Notes under the pieces: generated by a model | What the model saw: only the letters and a program-made list of their open reading frames with translations | The model's database searches: none | Told to the model about the DNA's origin: nothing | Shown: one piece after another, positions 43,727-52,093 of the stretch | Layout of the letters: each line of letters opens with the position of its first letter | Position numbering within the stretch: position 1 is the stretch's first letter | NCBI GenBank assembly: GCA_031549525.1 | Contig: JAVBPQ010000023.1 | Location: forward strand, 18,746 to 82,745 | DNA length: 64,000 nucleotides | Direction of reading: 5' to 3' | Source: WQUF01 sp031549525 | GTDB taxonomy: Bacteria > Bacillota > Clostridia > Clostridiales > Clostridiaceae | Made by a program: the position numbers and the translations under genes

Positions 43727-45812
43727 GCTTGCTAAGGAGATGGATATATCGAGTAAAGAATTGATTAATTTTATTAAAGATGAAAATATAGATGTTAATG
43801 TGAAAAATCACATGAGCATAATTGAGGATGAATATTTGGATATAATTAAAGAATTTTATATAGGAAATAATGATATGAAAGATAATAATATTAAAAACGA
43901 CATTGCTAAAGATGAAATTGATAATGATCAAATCAGAATATTAAATGAAAAAGAAAAGCTTGAGCAAAAATATGAGAATCTTATTGAAAAAAATGTGATC
44001 TTTAAAAAAGGAAGGAAAAATAAAAAAGGTAGAATGTTTGATGCATCTGCTGAAAAAAATGAAAATGATAGTATTGAGATTGGAGATACTATTTCAATTA
44101 AAGAGCTATCTGAAAAGATAAATAAACCTGTAAATGAGGTCATAAAGACTCTTATATTTTTAGGAGTAATAGCAGCTATAAATCAGGAGATAGATTTTGA
44201 TACTGCAAAAAAACTATGCAATAAATTTGGAATAGAAATTTCAAAAAAAGAAAAAAATTATATGGAAGATTACGAAGAGGAACTAGAAGATAACAATAAG
44301 CTCACTAAAAGACCGCCTGTAATTACAGTTATGGGGCACGTAGATCATGGAAAGACATCTTTACTTGATGCTATTAGAAAATCTAAAGTTGTTGAAGGAG
44401 AAGCTGGTGGGATTACTCAGCATATAGGGGCATATACGGTTGATATAAATGATGAAAAAATAACATTTTTAGATACACCTGGTCACGAAGCATTTACAGC
44501 TATGAGAGCAAGGGGTGCTAAAATTACTGACATAGTTATACTTGTAGTAGCAGCTGATGATGGTATAATGCCTCAGACAGTTGAAGCAATAAATCACTGT
44601 AAAGCTGCAAATGTTCCCATAATTGTTGCAATAAATAAAATTGATAAACCTGGAGCAAATATTGATAGAGTAAAACAGGAGCTTGCTGACTATGATCTTT
44701 TAGCTGAAGATTGGGGAGGAAAAACTATATGTTCACCTGTTTCAGCAAAAGCTAAAATAGGAATTGATGATCTTTTAGAAATGGTTCTTTTAGTTGCAGA
44801 GATGGAAGAATTAAAAGCAAATCCTGATAGAGAAGCAAAAGGTGCAGTTATAGAGGCTAATTTAGACAAAGGAAGAGGTGCTGTAGCTACCCTCTTAGTG
44901 GAAAATGGAACTCTTAAAATTGGAGATGCAGTTGTAGTTGGAAATACTTATGGTAGAGTACGTGCTATGTTTGATGATAAAATGAAATCTATAAAAACTG
45001 CAGGTCCTTCAATACCTGCTGAGATATTGGGATTATCTGAAGTTCCAGAAGCTGGAGATAGATTTTTTGTAGTAAAAGATGAGAAAAAAGCAAGGGAGAT
45101 TGCAGAGTCTAGAAAATTAGAGAAAAAAGAAGACTCCTTTTCAAAGACAAGGGTTTCTTTAGAGGATTTATATAGTCAGATAAAAGAAGGTAAAATTAAA
45201 GAACTTGATATTATAGTTAAGACGGATGTTCAAGGTTCAGCTGAAGCAATACATTCATCATTAGAAAAACTTTCCACAGATGAAGTTAAAGTTAGGGTTA
45301 TACATAGCGGTGTAGGAGCAATAACAGAAAGCGATGTTATCCTTGCAAATGTATCTAATGCTATAATAATAGGATTTAATGTACGACCTAATATAAATGC
45401 TCAAAACCTTGCTATAAAAGAAAATGTTAATATTCAAACTTATAGAGTTATATATGATGCTATTGAAGATGTAAAAAAGGCTATGATTGGAATGCTAGAG
45501 CCTGAGAAAAAAGAGGTTGTTGTTGGTACTTGTGAAGTTAGAAAAGTATATAAGATTTCAAATGTGGGTTCTGTCGCAGGGTGTATGGTTATACATGGAA
45601 AAATAGCAAGAAATAACCAAATAAGAATTATAAGAGATGGTATAGTTATTTTTGAATCCACACTTTCTTCTCTTAAGAGATTTAAAGATGATGTAAAAGA
45701 AGTTGCTCAGAATTTTGAATGTGGGCTTTCCATAGATAGGTATAATGATATAAAAGAAGGAGATTTGATTGAAGCATTTACCATAGAAGAGTTTAAAAAG
45801 AAAGAATTATAA
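43704..45812 (+). CDS. infB: Translation initiation factor IF-2
   Basis: GTPase that brings initiator tRNA to the 30S subunit. 702 residues. Short N-terminal IF2N segments (IRVYELAKEMDISSKELI; ISIKELSEKINKPVNEVI), then the G domain: G1 GHVDHGKTS near residue 212, G2 with GGITQHIGA, G3 DTPGHEAF, G4 NKID. Domains II-IV follow. The open frame starts at GTG 43695, which is part of the GGGGGTG ribosome site; ATG 43704 is the start. The variable N-terminal linker is short, as in many clostridia. Confidence 0.97.
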   Translation: MAKIRVYELAKEMDISSKELINFIKDENIDVNVKNHMSIIEDEYLDIIKEFYIGNNDMKDNNIKNDIAKDEIDNDQIRILNEKEKLEQKYENLIEKNVIFKKGRKNKKGRMFDASAEKNENDSIEIGDTISIKELSEKINKPVNEVIKTLIFLGVIAAINQEIDFDTAKKLCNKFGIEISKKEKNYMEDYEEELEDNNKLTKRPPVITVMGHVDHGKTSLLDAIRKSKVVEGEAGGITQHIGAYTVDINDEKITFLDTPGHEAFTAMRARGAKITDIVILVVAADDGIMPQTVEAINHCKAANVPIIVAINKIDKPGANIDRVKQELADYDLLAEDWGGKTICSPVSAKAKIGIDDLLEMVLLVAEMEELKANPDREAKGAVIEANLDKGRGAVATLLVENGTLKIGDAVVVGNTYGRVRAMFDDKMKSIKTAGPSIPAEILGLSEVPEAGDRFFVVKDEKKAREIAESRKLEKKEDSFSKTRVSLEDLYSQIKEGKIKELDIIVKTDVQGSAEAIHSSLEKLSTDEVKVRVIHSGVGAITESDVILANVSNAIIIGFNVRPNINAQNLAIKENVNIQTYRVIYDAIEDVKKAMIGMLEPEKKEVVVGTCEVRKVYKISNVGSVAGCMVIHGKIARNNQIRIIRDGIVIFESTLSSLKRFKDDVKEVAQNFECGLSIDRYNDIKEGDLIEAFTIEEFKKKEL

Positions 45813-45851
45813 ATTAAAAGTTTAAATAGAAAGGCTTAACTGAGGTGAAAT

Positions 45852-46217
45852 ATGGCAAATTATAAGATTGAGAGAGCCTCTGAAGATATCAAAAGAGAAA
45901 TAAGTTACTTGATATTACATGAAGTAAAGGATCCTAGGGTTTCAGGTTTATTAAGCATAACAGGAGTTGACCTTTCAAAAGATTATAAATATGCAAAGGT
46001 ATATGTCAGCTTATTTGGAGATAGTGAAAATAAAGAAGATTCTTTTAAAGCATTAAAGAGTGCAGAAGGATTCTTAAGCCATGAGGTGAGTAAAAGAATA
46101 AAATTAAGATTTACTCCAAAAATAACATTTCATGTAGATGATTCAATGGATAGAGCCATAAAGATAGAAAATCTTATAGAGAGGATTCATAAGGGCAATA
46201 CAAATGACAATGAATAG
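45852..46217 (+). CDS. rbfA: 30S ribosome-binding factor RbfA
   Basis: Cold-shock and 16S rRNA maturation factor. 121 residues. IKREISYLILHEVKDPRV near the N-terminus, DLSKDYKYAKVYVSLFGD, and RIKLRFTPKITFHVDDSMDRAIKIENLI toward the end. GAGGTG precedes the ATG. Overlaps nrnA by 14 bases. Confidence 0.95.
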   Translation: MANYKIERASEDIKREISYLILHEVKDPRVSGLLSITGVDLSKDYKYAKVYVSLFGDSENKEDSFKALKSAEGFLSHEVSKRIKLRFTPKITFHVDDSMDRAIKIENLIERIHKGNTNDNE

Positions 46218-47163
46218 GTTAATTAATGAGATAAAACGTAATTCAAAAATAGCTATTTCATTTCATAAAGGAGTAGATGGAGATTCCATTGGTGCTTCAT
46301 TTGCTCTGTATATTGCTTTAAAGACTTTGAAAAAGCTACCATATATAATATGTGAGGATAAAATACCTAATAATTATAAATTTTTACCAAAAGCTGATAT
46401 GATGGAATCAAAATTTGTTCAAAATGTGGAAAAGGATACTGAGCTTTTAATAACATTAGATTGTGGTTCAATAAATAGATTAAGTGGTAATTTTAATCTT
46501 AATAATAAAACCTACACAGTGATCAATTTAGATCATCATGGTACCAATGATATGTTTGGAGATATTAATTTTGTAGATACACATGCTTCTTGTATGGGAG
46601 AGATAGTGTATCAAATTTTAAAGAGTTTAGATATAGATATAGATGCTGAAATTGCTACTTGTCTTTACACATCTATTATTTATGATACTGGAAATTTTAA
46701 ATTTTCAAATACCACATCATTGACACATGGCATTGCAGGGGATCTTTTAAATTATGGAATTGATCATACAGAGATTACAAGAAGGGTACTAAACTATAAT
46801 ACATTTCAAAATACAAAGCTTATGGGAAAGGTTCTTATGGGTATGGAATATATTCATCCTAAAGCAGTTTTTATGAGTATTTTTGAAAGGGATTTAAAAG
46901 CATTTGGACTTGAGGATTTTTCTACATCTGATGTGATAGATTTTGGATTAAATATTGAAGATATTGAAGTTTCAATTGTAGCAAAGGAAATAGATGATGG
47001 GTATAAGATAAGTTTAAGGTCTAAAAATTTCATTGATGTTAAATCTTTAGCCGAGGTGTTCAATGGAGGAGGACATACAAAGGCTTCAGGTTGCATTATA
47101 AATAACAAAGATATCGAAGAAGTAAAAGATAACATATTGATGGAACTTAAAAAAGGTTTATAG
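46204..47163 (+). CDS. nrnA: DHH-family phosphoesterase, NrnA-like
   Basis: 319 residues. Degrades short RNA oligonucleotides and 3'-phosphoadenosine 5'-phosphate in Bacillus. The DHH motifs run in order: HKGVDGDSIGAS (usually HxxPDGDA), LDCG, DHHGTNDMFGDIN, DTGNFKFSN. The DHHA1 domain ends with FNGGGHTKASG. Starts inside rbfA and ends three bases before truB, all consistent with the Firmicute rbfA-nrnA-truB order. Substrate assignment relies on that context. Confidence 0.92.
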   Translation: MTMNRLINEIKRNSKIAISFHKGVDGDSIGASFALYIALKTLKKLPYIICEDKIPNNYKFLPKADMMESKFVQNVEKDTELLITLDCGSINRLSGNFNLNNKTYTVINLDHHGTNDMFGDINFVDTHASCMGEIVYQILKSLDIDIDAEIATCLYTSIIYDTGNFKFSNTTSLTHGIAGDLLNYGIDHTEITRRVLNYNTFQNTKLMGKVLMGMEYIHPKAVFMSIFERDLKAFGLEDFSTSDVIDFGLNIEDIEVSIVAKEIDDGYKISLRSKNFIDVKSLAEVFNGGGHTKASGCIINNKDIEEVKDNILMELKKGL

Positions 47164-47166
47164 AAT

Positions 47167-48027
47167 ATGGATGGCATTTTGCTTGTTGATAAAGAAAAGG
47201 GAGTAACTTCATTTGATGTTGTGAGAGAGATAAGAAAGATTACAAATATTAAATCAGTTGGTCATACAGGAACTCTTGATCCTTTAGCCACTGGACTTTT
47301 AATTGTATTGATTGGCAGGGCTACTTCTCTTTCAGATTATTTGATGAATAAAGATAAGATTTATATAACAGATATAGTTTTAGGTGTAAAGACATCAACC
47401 TATGATATGGAAGGGGATATTATATTCTCATCAAAGCCAGATATTCATATAGATGATATTAAAGATAATATATGTAAGTTGGCGCATATAGAGACACAGA
47501 AACCGCCAATGTATTCTGCTATAAAAGTAAATGGTAAAAAATTATATGAATTTGCAAGAAAAAATGTTAATATAGATGTTGATGAAAGGAAAATAAAGGT
47601 TTACTCTATAGATGTACTAAATTATGAAGATAATATATTAAGGCTTAAAATTCATTGTTCAAAAGGAACATATATAAGATCACTTGCAAATGATTTAGGT
47701 GATATGCTTGGTTGTGGTGCCGCTATCTGTGAACTTAGAAGGATACAAAATGGAAATTTTTTTGTGGATAACTCAGTTAAGATTAAAAATCTCACAAAGG
47801 ACAACTTATATGATTTTTTAATTTCACCAGAGAATGCATTGATGGAATATGATGCTGTTAAGCTTTCTTATGAATTTAATAAAAAACTTTTAAATGGAGT
47901 ACCTATATTTTTAAACATTGAAGATGGGTGTTATAGGGTATATGTGGAAAATGAATTTTGGGGCTTTGGAAAAGTATTAGATAGAAAGTTAAAAATTATA
48001 AAAAGCTATGGTCAAATTCATAAATGA
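47167..48027 (+). CDS. truB: tRNA pseudouridine(55) synthase
   Basis: Makes pseudouridine 55 in the T-loop of tRNA. 286 residues. Catalytic Asp38 in GHTGTLDPLATGLL; KPPMYSAIKVNGKKLYE and KGTYIRSLANDLG are further family blocks. The C-terminal domain is short. The ribosome site is weak (AAAGG, ten bases). Last gene before a 155-base structured gap ahead of ribF. Confidence 0.96.
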   Translation: MDGILLVDKEKGVTSFDVVREIRKITNIKSVGHTGTLDPLATGLLIVLIGRATSLSDYLMNKDKIYITDIVLGVKTSTYDMEGDIIFSSKPDIHIDDIKDNICKLAHIETQKPPMYSAIKVNGKKLYEFARKNVNIDVDERKIKVYSIDVLNYEDNILRLKIHCSKGTYIRSLANDLGDMLGCGAAICELRRIQNGNFFVDNSVKIKNLTKDNLYDFLISPENALMEYDAVKLSYEFNKKLLNGVPIFLNIEDGCYRVYVENEFWGFGKVLDRKLKIIKSYGQIHK

Positions 48028-48062
48028 TCATTATAAAGTTTGAATTGTAAGCATAAAATACG

Positions 48063-48185
48063 AAAGGAGTAAGGCTACTGCAAAATATATAAAATTTTAT
48101 AAAAATTTTATATATACTAAATGAATAAAGTAAATTGTCTTAATATGGGTTTTATCCATATTTTTAAGTAGCAAAGTCATAAGTG
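48063..48185 (+). promoter_or_regulatory. Folded ribF leader separating the ribosome site from the start codon
   Basis: AAAGGAG (48063-48069) is the only Shine-Dalgarno in the truB-ribF gap, 113 bases before the GTG. GCTACT (48074-48079) pairs with AGTAGC (48167-48172), enclosing a perfect 13-bp hairpin (48085-48097 with 48103-48115) and a terminator-like ATATGG / CCATAT hairpin (48143-48161). If folded, this three-way junction leaves about 14 unpaired bases between Shine-Dalgarno and GTG. Confidence 0.5.
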
Positions 48186-49112
48186 ATAATAATAGATAGC
48201 TTGTTTGAAAAAGAGAATTCTGAAGGAAAAGTCATTGCTTTAGGAAATTTTGATGGATTTCATATAGGTCATATGAAACTAATAGAGAAATGTATAGCCT
48301 TATCTAAAAAAGAGAACTATAAATCTGCAGTTTTATCCTTTAAAAATAATCCTTCCCATTTATTTAAAAATGGTGATTGTAATAGTAAAAAGGTTCTTAT
48401 AGAAAATGAAGAAAAAATAAAGCTTCTTTGTGATAAAATAGATTATTTTTTATTAGTAGATTTTGATGAGAAAATTTTGCATATAGGAGCAGAAGATTTT
48501 CTTTATATATTAAGGGATAGTTTCAATATTAAAGCAATAATAACAGGTTTTAATTTTAGATTTGGTTATGAAAATTTAGGTGATAATTTGCTTATAGAAA
48601 AGTTTTGTAAGGCTAATGATATGAAATTTTATGTAGTTCCTCCTGTTAAATATGATGATAAAATAGTAAGCAGTACTTATATAAGAGAAGCACTTTGTAA
48701 TGAAGGTAATATTAAATTAGTAAATACTCTTTTAGGGAGAAGATTTTGTATAAATGGTAAAGTTATGAGCGGAAAAAGATTAGGAAGAACCCTTGGGTTT
48801 CCTACAGCAAATTTAGATTTTGATAAATCTCTTGCGGTGCCATCTAACGGAGTATATTACACAGAGGTTTTATTAGATAATAGATTATATAAAGCAATTA
48901 CTAGTATTGGATATAATCCAACTATTTCACAAAATAATGATATAAAAATTGAGACATATATATTTGATTTTAATAATAATATTTATGAAAAAGATATTAA
49001 AATTTTATTTTTGGATAGAATAAGGAATGAAATAAAATTTGATAATATTTATGACCTTAAAAAACAAATCGAAAGTGATATAAATTATATACATAAAACA
49101 TTTTACAATTAA
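48183..49112 (+). CDS. ribF: Bifunctional riboflavin kinase / FAD synthetase
   Basis: Converts riboflavin to FMN and then FAD. 309 residues. An N-terminal nucleotidyltransferase domain (ALGNFDGFHIGHMKLI, 17-32; FNFRFGYENLGD) and a C-terminal flavokinase domain (GKRLGRTLGFPTANL; IGYNPT; ETYIFDFNN) are seen. GTG start; no nearer ATG fits the family N-terminus. Usual place after truB. No FMN riboswitch pattern is seen upstream; instead there is a folded leader with a distant ribosome site. Confidence 0.95.
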   Translation: MIIIDSLFEKENSEGKVIALGNFDGFHIGHMKLIEKCIALSKKENYKSAVLSFKNNPSHLFKNGDCNSKKVLIENEEKIKLLCDKIDYFLLVDFDEKILHIGAEDFLYILRDSFNIKAIITGFNFRFGYENLGDNLLIEKFCKANDMKFYVVPPVKYDDKIVSSTYIREALCNEGNIKLVNTLLGRRFCINGKVMSGKRLGRTLGFPTANLDFDKSLAVPSNGVYYTEVLLDNRLYKAITSIGYNPTISQNNDIKIETYIFDFNNNIYEKDIKILFLDRIRNEIKFDNIYDLKKQIESDINYIHKTFYN

Positions 49113-49130
49113 AAATGTTTTTGTTATAAT
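49102..49130 (+). promoter_or_regulatory. rpsO promoter
   Basis: TTTACA (49102-49107), 17-base spacer, TATAAT (49125-49130) with TGT before it (extended -10). The -35 overlaps the 3' end of ribF. Confidence 0.78.
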
Positions 49131-49144
49131 TTATTTTGAAAATT

Positions 49145-49192
49145 ACCATATCTATGAATTTAGATTTACCAACTTTATTCTTGGATAATGGC
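49145..49192 (+). promoter_or_regulatory. Candidate S15 autoregulatory three-way junction
   Basis: Leader between the promoter and rpsO. CCAT (49146-49149) / ATGG (49188-49191) closes two arms, ATCTA / TAGAT (49150-49165) and CCAA / TTGG (49169-49184). S15 in Firmicutes is known to bind a three-way junction in its own mRNA; this layout fits, though stems are short. Confidence 0.45.
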
Positions 49193-49214
49193 TTATAAAA
49201 ATTTGGAGGTAAAT

Positions 49215-49478
49215 ATGGAAAAAGTTTTAAAAAACAATATAATCACAAAATTTGCAAGGTCTGAAAGAGATACAGGTTCTCCGGAAGTACAGATTGCAAT
49301 TTTAACAGAGAGGATAAATCATTTAACAGATCATTTAAAATTGCATAAGAAGGATTTTCACTCTAGGAGAGGGCTCTTAATGATGGTAGGTAAGAGGAGA
49401 GGACTTCTTGATTACTTAAAGAAAAAAGACATTGAAAGATATAGAATCATCATAAGAGAATTAAATTTAAGAAAATAA
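49215..49478 (+). CDS. rpsO: 30S ribosomal protein S15
   Basis: 87 residues, exactly the family length from ATG 49215; the nine-codon upstream extension of the open frame is not part of the protein. GGAGGT is at 49204. Motifs: DTGSPEVQIAILTERI, LTDHLKLHKKDFHSRRGLL and the C-terminal YLKKKDIERYRIIIRELNLRK region. It has its own promoter and a folded leader; a terminator follows before pnp. Confidence 0.97.
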   Translation: MEKVLKNNIITKFARSERDTGSPEVQIAILTERINHLTDHLKLHKKDFHSRRGLLMMVGKRRGLLDYLKKKDIERYRIIIRELNLRK

Positions 49479-49530
49479 AGATTATAAATAGATTTTTTAT
49501 GATTAAGAAATTTATATAACATGCACTTTG

Positions 49531-49556
49531 GAGCGGATGTATCCGCTCTTATTTTA
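49531..49556 (+). terminator. Terminator between rpsO and pnp
   Basis: Perfect 7-bp stem GAGCGGA / TCCGCTC with a TGTA loop, then TTATTTTA. Some read-through into pnp is likely, since no separate pnp promoter is obvious. Confidence 0.75.
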
Positions 49557-49576
49557 ACATATAGGAGGTTTTTTAT

Positions 49577-51691
49577 ATGAACCATATACTAGAGACTACT
49601 GTAGCAGGAAGAACTCTTAAGGTTGATTATGGTAAAGTGGGTGCACTTTCAAATTGTGCGATACTGATAAGTTATGGAGATACAGTAGTGCTAGTTAATG
49701 TAAATGCAAACGATACACCAAGAGAAGGCATCGATTTTTTTCCTCTAAGCGTTGAATATGAAGAGAGGCTTTATGCTGTTGGAAAGATACCTGGTGGATT
49801 TATAAAAAGAGAAGGTAAACCTACTGAAAAGGCAATTTTAGCTGGAAGAGCCATTGACAGACCTATAAGACCTCTTTTTCCTAAAGGATATAGAAATGAT
49901 GTTCAAGTAGTTTGTACAGTCCTTTCAGTAGATAATGATAATTTACCTGAGATGCTAGCAAGCAATGGAGCTTCTCTCGCTCTTTGTTTATCTAACTTAC
50001 CTTTTAGTGTTCCTGTTGGAACTGTAAATGTGGGTTTAATTGATGGTAAATTTATAGTAAATCCTAATTCTAAAGAAAGAGAAGAATCTTGTTTAAATCT
50101 TACTGTCTGTGCTACTGAGCACCGAGTTATGATGATTGAAGCAGGTGGTGATGAAATACCTGATGATGTTATGTATGATGCTATAATGTTTGGTTTTGAT
50201 GCATGTCAAAGTATAATATCTTTTCAAAAAGAAGCTATGAAGCAATTTGGAAGATCAAAAATAGAGCCTGAGCTATATTTTCCTGATGAGAATGTAAGAA
50301 AAGAAGTCCTTGAATTTTCTTTTGAAATGATAAAGGAAGCTATGTATGAAACAGATAAAGATATTAGAAATCAAAAAATGGATTTAGTTAAAGAAAAAAT
50401 TTCTTTAGAATTTGATGAAAAATATCCTGATAATTCTTCTGACATTAAGGAAATAGTTTATGATATTCAAAAGGATGTTGTAAGGCATATGTTGCTTGAT
50501 GAACACAGAAGACCTGATGAAAGAAGATTTGATGAAATAAGACCTATAACCTGTGAAGTTGGTATTCTTCCAAGAACACATGGTACGGGATTATTTTCAA
50601 GAGGGCTAACTCAAGTTCTTACGGTATCTACCCTTGGAACTATAAGTGAAGTTCAAAAGCTTGATGGAATTGGTGAAGAGGTATTTAAAAGATACATACA
50701 CCATTATAATTTTCCAAGTTATTCAACAGGCGAAGTTAAACCTTTAAGAGGTCCTGGAAGAAGAGAGATAGGACATGGCGCTCTTGCTGAAAAAGCTCTT
50801 GAACCTTTGATACCAAATGAAGAAAAATTTCCTTATACAATAAGGCTTGTATCAGAAGTATTGTCTTCAAACGGTTCTACATCTCAAGCTTCAGTATGTG
50901 CAAGCACATTATCTTTATTAGATGCAGGAGTACCTATTAAAAGACCTGCTGCAGGTATTGCTATTGGACTTATCACAAATGAAGATTTATCAAAGGAAGG
51001 AATTTTAACTGATATTCAAGGCATAGAAGATTTTTTTGGAGATATGGATTTTAAAGTTGCAGGTACTACAGAAGGCATTACAGCTATACAGGTTGATACA
51101 AAGATAGAAGGGTTATCAAAAGAGTGTATTAAAAATTCTATGGAAGCTGCAAAAAAAGCCAGGATGCAAATTTTAGAGAAGATGAATGCATGCATATCTA
51201 AACCAAGAAGCAGTCTTTCAAAATATGCTCCAAGAATTGAAATATTAACTATAGATCCTGATAGGATAAGAGATTTAATTGGACCTGGTGGAAAGAATAT
51301 AAATAAGATCATTGCTGAAACTGCAGTTAAAATTGATACAAAAGATGATGGAAAGGTATTTGTATTTTCAAATGATGAGGCTTCATTAAAAAGAGCTATC
51401 AAGATGATAGATGAATTAACTCATGATATTAAAGAAGGAGAAATATTTTTAGGTAAGGTTATTAAAATCACTACATTTGGTGCATTTGTTGAAATTTTAG
51501 GCGGAAAAGAAGGATTAGTTCACATATCTAAACTCGATGTTAAAAGGGTTAATAAAGTTGAAGATATAGTAAGTGTTGGAGATGAGATATTAGTTAAGGT
51601 TACTGAAATAGATTCTCAAGGCAGGATTAATCTTTCAAGACGAGATGCTATATCAGAAGAAAAAAATAAAGACAAAGATAAAGATGAATAG
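49577..51691 (+). CDS. pnp: Polyribonucleotide nucleotidyltransferase (PNPase)
   Basis: Phosphorolytic 3'-5' exoribonuclease of the degradosome. 704 residues. Two RNase PH-like domains (first with PGGFIKREGKPTEKAIL and RPIRPLFPKG; second with HGTGLFSRGLTQVLT and the catalytic block PLRGPGRREIGHGALAEKAL), a KH domain (DLIGPGGKNINKI, about residue 570) and an S1 domain (GEIFLGKVIKITTFGAFVEIL) with an acidic tail. AGGAGG precedes the ATG. Order rpsO-pnp is universal. Confidence 0.98.
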   Translation: MNHILETTVAGRTLKVDYGKVGALSNCAILISYGDTVVLVNVNANDTPREGIDFFPLSVEYEERLYAVGKIPGGFIKREGKPTEKAILAGRAIDRPIRPLFPKGYRNDVQVVCTVLSVDNDNLPEMLASNGASLALCLSNLPFSVPVGTVNVGLIDGKFIVNPNSKEREESCLNLTVCATEHRVMMIEAGGDEIPDDVMYDAIMFGFDACQSIISFQKEAMKQFGRSKIEPELYFPDENVRKEVLEFSFEMIKEAMYETDKDIRNQKMDLVKEKISLEFDEKYPDNSSDIKEIVYDIQKDVVRHMLLDEHRRPDERRFDEIRPITCEVGILPRTHGTGLFSRGLTQVLTVSTLGTISEVQKLDGIGEEVFKRYIHHYNFPSYSTGEVKPLRGPGRREIGHGALAEKALEPLIPNEEKFPYTIRLVSEVLSSNGSTSQASVCASTLSLLDAGVPIKRPAAGIAIGLITNEDLSKEGILTDIQGIEDFFGDMDFKVAGTTEGITAIQVDTKIEGLSKECIKNSMEAAKKARMQILEKMNACISKPRSSLSKYAPRIEILTIDPDRIRDLIGPGGKNINKIIAETAVKIDTKDDGKVFVFSNDEASLKRAIKMIDELTHDIKEGEIFLGKVIKITTFGAFVEILGGKEGLVHISKLDVKRVNKVEDIVSVGDEILVKVTEIDSQGRINLSRRDAISEEKNKDKDKDE

Positions 51692-51704
51692 ATGGTGGGA
51701 ATAG

Positions 51705-51728
51705 AAGGGCAGATGCCTTTTTATTTTT
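51705..51728 (+). terminator. Terminator after pnp
   Basis: AAGGGC / GCCTTT stem around an AGAT tetraloop (one G-T pair), followed by TTATTTTTT. Confidence 0.75.
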
Positions 51729-51809
51729 TAAAATTATTTATTTGGTTATATAACAATCCTATAAAACATAATTATAATTAGTATTAATTAATTTTATAGG
51801 AAGGGTTTT

Positions 51810-52076
51810 ATGATTGAAAACAATGAGGTTTTATATAGCTCCCTTGAAAAATATGAGATAATAAATATTAACGATGGAGAAAAATATAATCTGCTTAAAG
51901 ATAATGATATTATTGTGGATGAAGAAGGAAAGTTTAAGCTTATGATCCTTGCAGTAAATAATTCTACAATTTCTTTTTTTTCTAATAAAGAACAGTATAT
52001 AGAAATACCTTGGGAAAATATAAAGAAGATTGGGACAAGAACCATAATAATAGATAGTGATAATTTTAATTTATAA
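51810..52076 (+). CDS. ymxH: YlmC/YmxH-family PRC-barrel sporulation protein
   Basis: 88 residues, PRC-barrel-like. Patterns typical of YlmC/YmxH proteins: a YEIININDGEKYNLLKDND start (about 15-33), a middle strand KLMILAV, and the ending IPWENIKKIGTRTIIID. The function is undetermined; expression in the sporulating mother cell is reported for Bacillus relatives. AGGAAGGG precedes the ATG. In B. subtilis ymxH sits just before the dipicolinate synthase and dapG genes; here only dapG follows, 17 bases later. Confidence 0.82.
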   Translation: MIENNEVLYSSLEKYEIININDGEKYNLLKDNDIIVDEEGKFKLMILAVNNSTISFFSNKEQYIEIPWENIKKIGTRTIIIDSDNFNL

Positions 52077-52093
52077 TACAAAGGGTGGATGAG

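Noticed and set aside
48085..48115. 13-bp perfect inverted repeat as a transposon end or MITE
   Set aside because: A single AT-only hairpin with a 5-base loop, no target duplication and no second copy noticed in the window.
48063..48182. FMN riboswitch upstream of ribF
   Set aside because: The element is too small and lacks the conserved multi-helix FMN aptamer blocks (such as the AGGGGCAGGG-like start).
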